Source: Mesaphorura yosii
Lineage: Eukaryota > Arthropoda > Collembola > Poduromorpha > Tullbergiidae
NCBI GenBank assembly: GCA_009869945.1
Contig: WIXG01000199.1
Span: forward strand, 1 to 64,000
Reading direction: 5' to 3'
DNA: 64,000 nucleotides
The translations under genes and the position numbers were made by a program. Below are positions 28,299 through 39,615 of the stretch, one piece after another. Under the pieces are notes generated by a model. That model was given only the letters and a program-made list of their open reading frames with translations. It was not told the DNA's origin and did no database searches. Within the stretch, counting starts at the first letter, position 1, and each line of letters opens with the position of its first letter.

Positions 28299-31200
28299 TC
28301 ACACAGTATTGTTTTCTCCAAAATCATCGTCAATGTAAGCAGTCACCAATCCCTGCTGTTCAAGGACGAACAAGCGTTTCTCCACAGCTTCCTTATCTGG
28401 TAGAGCAACACAATTCACAAATACGTTAATAAATTACTTGTCGCATCTTTCATTAGCCAGGACGGAAACGGTGCTTGCAAGAATACGGGAAAAGTTGCAA
28501 GGCGCCTTTGCGAAAAAATAAGCTATACACGAGGAAATATTAGACTTACATTTTAGCAAATGGCATTTCTCCTGTACTGACCCGACTTGCTGGTAGAGAC
28601 TGTGAAGCAAAATTTGTGCTGTATGATATCGTTTACTGCACTCGGCTGGATTGCCAAATAATTCGTCCAGTGCGGCAGCTTGACACTGTAAGCGATACAA
28701 AATAGATTGCAAATTGAATTAGACTGAAAGGTGATATAAAATCGTGCAAGTAAACATTTACCGTGTCAATGGCGTGCGTGTACAGTATTTTGTCGGCATT
28801 TAAGTGCAGATTAGCCAATTCATTCGCCGATGAGGAGTGGACTTTCTTGGTTGCAGTAAAGCTACATTTGAATCGTTCGTTCAGTTGTGTAATAACCTGC
28901 AAAACAAATCCGTCAATTTACCACACTGCCGAGGCTGATGAAATGCAAAATACTCTTACTTGTTTAACCGCAGCCGATGGTCGCAGCTTGCCATCTTCTA
29001 GTTCGTCTTTTGCTAGCCTAAGCGCAGATGAAAGAAGATGAAGAGATCGAATGTACAACAATAACTGTTCGGATCTCGCTAGTCCATGGTTTGACGACGT
29101 GTTTTCAAGCCTGCAATTGAAAGAATCGAAATAATCTCACAATTGTGCTAACGACTTGCCAATAAGAAACATTCTGGGTCTCTTTTTATGCGGGCACCAT
29201 TTTGTAGTTTAACTGTTGTGACGTCGACGTACCTGCCACTGTGCGAATCTTGAATTTTGTTAAAGGGCGCTGCCTTTGATTTGGCCAGTTCAACAATGCA
29301 GTCAACAAGAGTCAATACGAAATTCAACTTCGCCAATGTTTGATTGTGTTCCTTTTCTAGCAAGGTTTCTTCTGTCAGTTGTGGAGGTTCAAAGTTGAAC
29401 AGAAACTGTTCTGAGGATGGCGACGCCGCAAACAATTGAGGAGCCGAATCCACACTTGAACGCCTAGGAGACTTTGGACTCCTGGCACCAGTATCATTAT
29501 AGGGTTTAGTTCCCGACACACAGTACTGAATAATTGGGTAGTGCGGAGAAGTGGGCAAAGCCGAAATGCCCGACGTCGGTGTAAACTGCACGCGAGGAGG
29601 CGACAAGGAGTTCAAGTCCGGCGACCAGCCACCTAGTTTAATACATTTCCAGTCAATGCCACAACAACTTTAGACTTAGACAGTGTTCTTGCACATGACA
29701 TCGTGGCCACTTACTCGGTTTTGTCCTGGGAGTTACGTCCTTTCCGCTTTTCAGACTAGAAGGTAAACTCTTGTTCGACGCCGAATTGTTTTGGGAACCG
29801 GTATCTCCGGGAATGATAGGAATAGGAGTAGATTTGGGTATAGAGGGAACGACAACAAAGTCTGAGGTTTCTGGGGATGACAGTGTCCTCTCTTCTTCAA
29901 CCGGTTTTGATGCTCTCGGAACCATGACGGGCGTAGTGGACAAAAATGGATGCGAGAAAAAGTCTCCAAAATCAAGTCTTTCTTTGGGGCTCCTTTTCAG
30001 GAGAGAGTGTAGGAGATCAGTGAGCTCCGGTGATGTGCCTGCTGGAATTCTGAACGAATAAAAAGGTAGTCATTCAATTAGATACTTAGTACCACTTCAT
30101 ATAGCATCTCAACTAGAGAAAGGCTTCAGCCGGTGGTGTACCTCGGGTTAAGAAGGATGTTTTTCTCGTAGAAATTTTTCAACTGCTGTGGAGTCTGTGC
30201 ACTAAATGGCGCCTTGCCAGTTAAACACTGATACACGATAGTTCCAAGCGACCACAAGTCTGCTTTTGCGTCGTAGTTGAGAGACATGATCACTTCGGGG
30301 GCCTGAATGTAAGGAAAGAATATGAATTTGTAAATAAAATATCTTTCTAATTTGTCTAATATTTTCTAACGATAGGAGCTCCAATACTACTTACCATATA
30401 CATTGGAGATCCACAAAGAGTTGCAGCCATCACACCATCTTGGAGAAACCGTGCGAATCCAAAGTCAGCTGTATAGATATTACGACATTATATTATGAAG
30501 CACATAATAATTTCAATCAACGGCTTACCAATTTTCAGCGATATTTCCTGAGGTGGTGGATTTGGTCTCTGGTAATTTAAAAGAATGTTTTGAGGCTTCA
30601 AGTCCCGATGCACAACACCTTTCGAATGTAAGGCCCTCATCGCGCCAGCTGAAAACATGAAATAAAATAGAAGGTTCATTCATTCATTCAAAAATATCAT
30701 GGTTTACACCAGAGGACTTTAAAATTGATCCTACCGAGTTGCCTGAGGAAGAATCGAATTGTATCTTCGCTAAGAGTTCCTTTGCCTGAAATTAAAATAA
30801 AAAATAATGCTACGAATTTTCGACGACAGCGCGAAGTAACTACGGAATAAAAGCTGCAGTATACCTCCGAGATAATCGGCCAAATCCCCGCCATTACAGT
30901 ACTGAAATATGAGGAGAAAGAATGAGTTATATTAACTCTTGCATTTTTCTGATGAATTTGCAATTAAGAAGCATAATTAAAAACTTAATATTTCCCGTTT
31001 CACCGTCTTACCTCCATTACTAGGAAAACGTGCGTTGTGGTCTCCTGAAAACGAGAAATAATTTATTCAAGTTTAAGCTTGCTTCAAATCACGTTTAAGA
31101 CACTTAACACTAACCCGACATTCAAACAATGCGACCACATTTTCGTGATGTAAAGCCGTCAGTTCCTAATCCACAAAAAACGTAGAATAAGTTTGACTTT

Positions 31201-31493
31201 CGTCGAAGAATAATGCGTCTTGTGTAACACTAACCTTTAAGATGGCTATTTCTTTCGTGAGCAGTGCTTGCGACTTTGCCAAGTTCTTCTTTGTGATTGA
31301 TTTAATTGCAACGCACTCATTTGTCTATAAAAAATCAAAGTGCGATGAGTGGCTAATCCGCGACAGGAAGCAGAAGCACAGCGTTAGAATGGGCACATAC
31401 GTGTCGATTTCGTCCTTTGAAAACGACTGCGAAGGCTCCATGACCAACAAGGTCTTTGGAATTGTATTCGTAGTCCCCAATGTGTTCCCCCAT
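28299..31493 (-). CDS. Atg1: ATG1/ULK1-type autophagy-initiating Ser/Thr kinase
   Basis: Fifteen exons join in phase: 31493-31401, 31324-31235, 31165-31115, 31044-31012, 30901-30865, 30785-30735, 30648-30529, 30468-30395, 30302-30142, 30049-29715, 29632-29233, 29110-28960, 28896-28762, 28685-28550, 28396-28299. The product is 654 residues, far shorter than ULK1/2 (about 1,040). The kinase domain is complete: [11 protein letters not shown], Lys39 in [30 protein letters not shown] (Asp134), [27 protein letters not shown] (about 299-306) matches the ULK1 LIR that binds Atg8. The C-terminal tandem MIT region ([34 protein letters not shown]) should bind ATG13/FIP200. The Ser/Pro-rich middle is compressed. 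The end adds an acidic tail (AYIDDDFGE). Confidence 0.96.
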
Positions 31494-34400
31494 TGCTTGT
31501 GCGTCAGCAAACTAATTTCCAGTTCTTCGAAATTAACTAAAGCATAGAAGGGATGAGTAAATTTAATGCTGAACATGTTTTCAAAAGCTGAACGATCAAA
31601 ATAAACAGCCCTGGATGTGGCCGTGGGATTAGGATGGGATAGGAGCAAGATTCCACACGCTCCGAGCTCATTTATATTTAAGGATACCATGACTTTAACT
31701 TTGAACACGAGGGCATTTTTACTGAAAATCAGCTCACCTGTATAGATTTCCTCGACAAATCCATCAGTGTTCAGTTAACCTTATCAGCATCACTTTTACT
31801 TTGTAAATTTTGTAAAATTAAGCCACAAACTACATTACATAATTAAGAATCAATTCAACGTTCTTACAAAACAACATCTGACTAATGTTTTGAAAACGGG
31901 CTAGAGAATATAGAGTTTCAGTGTGGAGGAAGGTGGCAGCCCTCGTATGTATGGCAGAGACAAAGAACCCAGACATAAGTGCAGAGGTGCTGCGATCAGC
32001 CTTCCTTATGTAGAAGTAATTCAGTCAGAATCACGCCGGGACAGCGTGTCTGGCCAGACCAGGAATCATCTGCCATCCGCGTGGACATCGATTCTGCGAA
32101 GGATCGTCGAAATAATCTGGATCGCAGACTTCCCAAAGAAGCATGGCAAAAAAATGCCTTCTCATTTTGCTTGAATTTTGAACGAAACTACATAGCGTTC
32201 AACTTTTTTCAGAATTTGCTTGTGATATTTCTCCATTCGCACTCGTTCTGTCGTCCTGACCATTGAGACCTGAGGTCGAGGTCAGAGCACCAAAGCCGCC
32301 AGCCCGGACACTGTCTCTGCTGCAAAATTCTCCGAGGACACCAGAATAAGCGTGGAGTGTATGGAATTACGGACGTATCAATAATGCAAATTATCGGCTG
32401 CTGAAGGAAGATGGAAATTCTTTAATTAAAGAATCTCATTGGCAGAACTCTCGCTCTTTCCGAGTGTCCCTCAAGGGGCCAAACTTAATAGATGAAAACT
32501 AGATGCATATTTCAACGTTATCAATGAGCCGGTATGCAACCGGGTTATTAGTTTTGTATGTATCGCTTCAAAATATTCAAATCCATGAATGCTGAGGAAT
32601 GGGGAGGAAACATCGGAGTGCACTGGGTCTCAGGGGTGCCATCACGGACCCCCAACTTTTCATATCTCCGTATAATCTTCGACGTATTTGTAAGCAGTAC
32701 AAAACTTTGCATAAACTTAAGGATGCGCGTGGGCCATGTCTATGCAAATGAAATGCAGTGTCGCTGCTACCTGCTACACGAAGTAGAATTCGAGTTCTGT
32801 ATTAATATTTATCATCAGGCGGTTTTAATTGCAATAATTTTGACGAGCAGCGCAATAATTCAAGTTTGCTGCACGGGAAGCTCTGATCAACAATTCCTCG
32901 ACTCAATGAGTTTCGAGGAGATTCGAAGAGCCAAAGAATGGAGATACGAATCTGAGAGACGGAGACAGAGACTGAGAACAAGACGCGTGGCAGAAGTGAA
33001 ATATTGGATCACCTCCCATTAAACTCGGAGCGAGAAGCGAGATACGCAGCCCGGGATTCAGAAAAGGCGAAAAAGAAAATGACTTTGCGTGCGGCGGCGG
33101 GTGGAAAGGCGGCAGCGTCGAGTCTCGAAATTATTAATTTTCAAATGAGTCATTTTTCTGGTATCCCGTTTCAAAGACGGCAACCAAACGGGAGATAAAA
33201 ATTAGGAGATGGAATTTACGACTCGCTACTTTCTCCCACCCAACGTCTTCGCCTTCTCTTCGCTCGCAGCAGTTCGCACTTTCACATCTCCTCGCTTGCC
33301 TCTTTTTCTCTTCCAAGGAACCGAACATCGCACGCGACGGTCCAGGGCTTAGCGCGTGGAGAACTAACAAAACTGTGAGTTAAGTACAAATATAAATACC
33401 ATCTCATCGTCGGGCTCTTCCCATCCATTTGCTTTACGGCCACCGAATCTCCTTCTTTATTTCAGGCCTTATCGAAGCTTCCCATCGCAACATCAAATAC
33501 GTCTTATGCGTGCACTTTGCTGTCCCGAACTTGACTTCAGAACGAGTGGGCTTTATTCGTTTTCGGGTTAGGCCGAGAAATGCAACACTATCTCTTCTGC
33601 CAACTCTGAAAGGTCAAAGAGCAAATGAGAATTTCAGATGGTGATTTGATATTTGCAACATTTGGAGAGGTCAATTCGAGAAGCCCAGATTAGAATTCGG
33701 AAATCAAGACGTTAGAAGTCATGTGACCAATGAGAAGCGGCCCACGCGTGCAATTCTCCTGGAGATATCGCGTACGGGATGCTGTGTCCACCCCGCAGCT
33801 TTATATACACTTCTGATAATGTCCGCTGTCGCTATTATTCGGTATCTCTGTCTGAACAGAAATCAGGATTCTGGCGTAATTTGTCCCGTTGGGTGGGTTT
33901 ACTTGCGTGGGGCGAGTGAATGAGGCAACGAGTAAGTAAGCAGCGATGCTCTCGTAATACCGATGCCGCTCTCATTAACACAACTGGCATACCACAGTAC
34001 AATTTACTGCAGTTGGACCATTAACTCTCTTTTACGATGTATCAATGCTCAGCAGTCGCATCGCATTCCGGTGCTGTATTTGCGAGGCGTGCACGCCCGC
34101 CGCAGTCTCTCGGTTTTATTGTATTACATTTTCTGTTTATTTATTACTCCAAATTGTCGATTTTTCACTGACTCCGAAGCCGGAGCGTGGCTGAAAGGAA
34201 AGCACAAGGGATTCGGGCCGAACGAGAGGCACAGAGTCCGTCTTTCAGAACCCACTGTCCCGTCCCGTAAGCTCCGTGCTCTGCTTCCGCACTTTCTTCG
34301 AAAGTTTCTCTGCTTTCGCCTATTATTCTGTAATGGATTGTTGTCTCATAGTAATATGATTTTATTTTCGAATTTCTCGCCCGAGCGTTGCGCTATTCCC

Positions 34401-37400
34401 TCAGAAATAAATAAACCGACAAGTATTAACTCACATGAGATTACCAACTTTCTTTATTCTTGCTTCCCATAATCCACCACCATCCAACAATTCCTTTCAG
34501 CCGACATCACCCGGCACAGCAAGTAAATGGTTATAAACTACTTTGAATGAAATGTGATGCAGTAAAACAGCATAGCCTTAACTTATTCATCAACTGGCAC
34601 ATACACATCCATGCATTCAATATTTCGATCTTGCCGACTATGGGCGTGCTTAATAAATAAGCAGCCTCCGAGTTTTGCACTCTTTGGCCTCTGATGTGCA
34701 ATCTAATCGTCAATTCTTGGCGGAAAACAAAGGCGGGCGGCAGCTTCCCAAATGTGGGTTCGCTGTCAACAAATGGACCGTTAGCCATGAGTTTTTGCGT
34801 TCAATGTAATTTGAATGCGAAATGACTGCAAGCGTATTTGCAATTTCAGGAATTTTCAATCAGCAGTCTGAGTTCTTGAAAAGCTAAGGTTCGTAGTAAA
34901 ACAATGACAAGGACAATTGGACGGAAGTCGGCGAGTTGTTGCAGGAGGAATGACGGCGGGCCGAGTTCACGGTTGAAAGAGAGCACGATATTTATATTCC
35001 GGTGTTGCTGGCACAGATTGATTGATAGCCTACATCTCCATCACAAAGGAGAAAGGGACTGACTGGAAGTGCGCATTCAGGAACGAAGCGTACGTCTCAA
35101 GAAGGAAAAAACCTAAATTGGGCATGAAATTCAAACTACCCGATAACAGAAATAAGCTGTCATTCTACTCTGCCTGTCTATTTTTTGCCCGCATTTCCCC
35201 CATCCGTGCTGTCGAGACAAGACAAAATATTAGTTTAAATATTTCAAACGTGCTCTAATATTCGAGGGTTTAGGCCGAGTACGACAGGAAAATAAATTTA
35301 CATTCATAAGAAATTACCATGCAGACGTATCAACTTTTGACAAATGGCAAATCATAGGCTTTTCTTAATGATATGAAATTGAAAACGGGAAAGCACATTC
35401 GCCCAACGCAAGCAGGAAGTAAGAAGATTAGAGTCAGAGAATGCGTGGTTCCAGTTCACAGCCGCGTTTCACCGAATAGCGAGTCGCTCACAAATGCTCC
35501 ACGGGCGGATTGTCGTCATTGTCATCAGGAGCCAATTCGTACTACTTACTCACGGATAATTTCCTAAATTCAGGCAATTTAAAGTCTACGCCTACTTTCT
35601 GGGCAGTTTGTACCCACGGCATCAAAGATAGATTAAGACAGTACAACTTCTCCGTGGCATGGAATCACGGCGTAACAAAATGTAGAACTTGATTCACACA
35701 ATTTGCTAAGAAATTAATTACGTTGTGTAGCATACTTTCAACTACACGCGTGCCACTGCCTTGAACATTTTCTTTCTTCAGCTCTTCAGCACGGTAATTC
35801 AACGCATCAGCTGTGACCGTGAAATATGTTTGGGGGGACCCCACTTTCACTTTTTCTTGTGGACGTGATTTGATTGCCCCTCTCGTCTTGCCCTCATCAG
35901 AACGCTTGACGTGCTGTGTCTTGAGTGTTTGGTCTGGGACGTTTTCCCTCGCCTGATTGACCGATCCGTAAAAGTCATGTTTTATTAAAGATTTTACTTG
36001 CAATTCTCACAGAACCAAGGCGTTTTCTTTCAGTTGCAATTTTCTTGGCCTTGTTGTAATTGAATGCACATGCATAATCGTGACGGCATTGCACCGGAAC
36101 TATTATCCTTGTCAATCATTTCCTACAATAAGAAGAAAGTGTGAGAGCCCAGAAAACGAACGAGTTCGAGTCATGAAAGCATTGTGAAAACTGAAAGAAT
36201 ACGGCGTAACTTCATAGGCAACCCGGAATGCACTACCATTCATTTCTCTGATTTTTATTGTAGTCTCTGCCCGAAATATGTATAAGAACTGATGATGAGC
36301 ATTCGTTTTCGTTGTTTGAGCATCGGAGTACCCTACCAGCAGCTCTCGCCATCGCTTCTCGAAAGCGCCTTTCGCTCCCGCATACGCAAACTACAAACTT
36401 TAATCGGATCGTCTCCCAATGGACATGCAATAAAGATTGAGCGCCGAAAAGCGAAGCGCAACACGAATCACGCACCGCACTACAATACGTCTTTGTAATT
36501 TGTAATACATCGCCAAACAAAATACGATTAAAGACAAAGGACAAAGTGTGCTTCATTAACAAAAATGCAACATGCTTGCTTATCATAGTCTGGCGATCAT
36601 AATTCTTTTGCAAGATTCACGCCACGACTGGCCAGTCCCGTTTTTGAGTACGAACGAGTGTCAACGCAGAGTCAAATACAGAACGCGTACGCACTGAGGC
36701 ACATGCTGGGGATCTGATTAGGCACCTGAAGGTACGAAATACCAATTGCATAAGGTAAGCCGGTAGCAGAATGTAAATTAGCTTAGCCCTTTCTAGCGAG
36801 CGAGGTGTGCGAATGAGTCACGCTATGCGAGCCTCGGCCGGTGCACGACCGTCGCCTACTCGCTTTCATTCGTCCACGGGAAATGCAGCGAAACACACGG
36901 CCATGGGTCAAAGATCGTTCACTTGTGAAATGATATTTGAACAAATCTCGTAATAATATCTCATCCTACTTCCAACTCTTTAATTACAGAGGCAAACACG
37001 CGAAATGAGCATTAAGGCTAATACGTGTCAATCATATGAGCTAAGAATGAGTTAATTTCCAAGCATACTGTGACCGCCGAGTATTACACAGAAAAGGTTT
37101 TTGATAAGATATTGATGATATCGATCCGCCGTTAGTTTTTGCTTTCGATACGAACGCTTTTCTCTCCGCAGTTGCTGTTGATATGCGAACCCTCGAAACC
37201 AAATAAAATATCCAAACGGTCATAAACAACAAACACGCTGCCGGCTGAGCAGTGAGCCGAATGCAAAATATGCAAATAGGGTAAGAAATTATTAGCTTAA
37301 TTGATCTTTGCCATGCTTCCTTCAGAAATCAAGGCAAGGAGCTGTGCATTTGGCGACGGAATAATATTCCACTCACTGCAGTATGGTCACAGGTCCAAAT

Positions 37401-39479
37401 CATTAGAAAAGGAACTTGGGTTTATGGACACACCGGTTCTGCCGACGTGACGCCGACAACAACACACCTTTGGAGCTGACATTTTCTTAGGATATTCTCG
37501 TGTCCGACGCACCATGAATTTTTGGCGTGGGTCCGAATGTGACGAATTCCCAAACAACCAATCAAATGTTCTCCAGCAGCATTTACGGATTAAGAAATGA
37601 GACGGTCAGCATTGTCCAGTTCGAAATAAAACAGACGGCGGGACGATTATTGATTGTGTGCTGTGGCGCAGGATTTCAGAGGCAGAAACCATATGCTGGA
37701 TGCTGGACCGGCAGTCTGTTTACTAGAGAAGCTCGAAGTAGTCTGGCTCTGGTTATTCGCGAACGATAGCTCACGTCCGCGAGTGGGTTCCGCAACGAAG
37801 ATATACGTAGAGTTAGCTTTGCTTGCATTTTTACGTTGCAGTATTCCACGCAACGCAAAGTCAAGCCTGGACCTCTTCATGTGATTGGCATTGCTTAGCT
37901 CTCAAACTCCAGAATGAAGATACATACAAATGCTAAATGTTTAGTTGAAATCTTGCATTTTATGAAATAGCGCTTAAAAGTCGTGAGACAAGTTGACTTT
38001 AATTTTAACATGATTAAAATTAAGAATCATTGCTACAAGTAATTTAGAAGTACAATATCAAGAAGAGGCTGTAAACTGGATCCGAAAAAGTCTCCGGGAA
38101 AGTTTCAAGGATTTGTCAACTAAATGAAAGCCCAGTATTTCGTTCAATGAGAGATTGGTGCATTCTTCGGATTGACATCGTCTGCCAGAAGTTAAAATCC
38201 TGCTTCGATATCTGATGTCTACCCTCTGTTTCATTCCTCGGAATTCACCATCACATACATAGACTCGGAGTAATGCATTTGCATTACAATAATGCATTAT
38301 TCCTGCGTGAAGGAAGCATAAAGCATTACAATAAATTATATTATAAGTTGGCTTGTGTTTTGCATCTCTCCACGCATCCAGTATTGATTATTTCTAAATA
38401 TTGCATAGAAGTGAATCCACCCTCTTAATCCTTCTCTCCCTCTCTCCCCTTTTATCTCAAATTGTCACTCGTAATTATCATTTCAATCGATTGCTTCCAT
38501 CTCCGATATCTCCAATACGTTTCACAGCCTATGCGATTCATGTTTTTAGTAATGCTGTAGTCGTACTGCGGTGCTTGGAACGACCCCGACTCGACTGCAG
38601 CAGAACACAGCACAACACGGATTTAATGAATTTTGCTTTCTCTTTTCACATTCGTTATGGCCGCTGTTTGCTTTCAAGAAACAACGACAGCGGAGTTAGT
38701 CCACATTAATATTATAGTATGACTAACTAAAAGTCCAGCAAAATAAAGGCATGGCTGCATTTCTGCATGAATTTCTGCTTCTCTACAGCAGCATTTCGCT
38801 ATTTCGTAGCCAGCAATAAGACTCTTCTATTCATTGATGCAAGATGTCATAGACTTGTATTGGGTCGAAATGGCGATGGTGGTCATTCAATAATTTGTAT
38901 GTCAATTGCGTTGTGTGTGGGTTCGGCGCAAAGGAGTGACGCGAGTAATTGGAGGTCTAATTACTGTGCATGCAACATGGCTACAGTCGAGAGCACGACT
39001 GAGAGCTGGTATAGGGAGTCGCGCAGTATATTTTTGTGAGATGTCAACTTGTTATGAAGATTTAGAGACTCGTTTATTAGATTCACTTTCTCTTTTGACG
39101 GAGGGGTCTGATGCCGAGGCAGCAGGCAGGCGGGTGAGCCGAGTGCATGGGCTATGCGAGTGACTGGGGCCGAGAGCATTAAAGTATAGATTGGCACAGA
39201 CTTGCGCGATTGATTGGTATCGGCAATCAATAGTATTCAGCGTACTATTGATTAGTTTGAGATGAAGAGAAGTTATCACAGAATGAACACTGCGTCAGAT
39301 TCGCAGTGTGCTGGTTTACCTCACCACTCTGCCACGCTCGCGTCGTCGGGCTCCGTGTAGCAGCTCACCATTCCGTGTTCATTATCACCTTGTACGTAAT
39401 AATTTCCCCTTCATCTTTACAGTGCACGGGCTAGTGTTTTTCCGTGTTTCGTCGTGTGTAATTGTGTTTAAAATTGCAG
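31494..39479. other. Gene-poor stretch upstream of ATG1
   Basis: The first few hundred bases must hold the ATG1 promoter and leader; a donor-like site near 31735 suggests a 5' UTR intron. Beyond that, frames of up to 169 codons (33963-34472) and 154 codons (32558-33022) show no family resemblance, no domain pattern and no consistent splice sites. Octamers ATGCAAAT/ATTTGCAT occur at 32742, 37270 and 38277, and a palindromic cluster lies at 38271-38334. I see no repeat family or RNA gene. Confidence 0.5.
38271..38334. repeat. Cluster of AT-rich palindromes and an octamer motif
   Basis: TAATGCA-TT-TGCATTA (38271-38286) is an inverted repeat with a 2-base spacer and contains the octamer ATTTGCAT. 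Immediately after it comes a perfect 14-base palindrome, AATAATGCATTATT (38288-38301). GCATTACAATAA occurs twice as a direct repeat, at 38281 and 38323. POU-homeodomain proteins bind the octamer and paired homeodomains bind TAAT palindromes, so this could be a regulatory element. That function is inference. Confidence 0.5.
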
Positions 39480-39615
39480 ATCAGCCCCAGATTTGCACTC
39501 GTCTCGCCCAGTGGACGTGCTTCTCGTCGAACACGGTCTAACCTGTCTTCCAGCGTGTGTTTCTCGAGCTCACCTCGTCAGGTCCTCGGCACAATTGAAG
39601 AAAGCATGTGGCAGC
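39480..39615 (+). other. Exon-like block with ATG and strong splice donor
   Basis: An acceptor (AAAATTGCAG, preceded by a T-rich stretch) precedes 39480. The frame is then open for 45 codons, including an ATG at 39606, and ends in phase 1 at a consensus donor (CAGC/GTAAGT). The upstream 170 bases are rich in GTGTTT/CGTG strings like an arthropod 5' leader. If the ATG is the true start, only MWQ and one base of the next codon lie in this exon. I found no next exon that joins in phase, and no family match. It could be a first coding exon, a 5' UTR exon or chance. Confidence 0.35.

Noticed and set aside
28434-28549. Extra exon candidate in the last ATG1 intron
   Set aside because: Joining 28550 directly to 28396 keeps the frame and continues the ULK C-terminal helix (KRL...); the intervening open stretch is not needed.
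32558-33022. 154-codon frame in the gene-poor half
   Set aside because: No domain signature; part is low-complexity Arg/Glu from GA-rich DNA.
33963-34472. 169-codon frame, the longest in the gene-poor half
   Set aside because: Amino-acid make-up looks random, no splice or start context, and no family resemblance.
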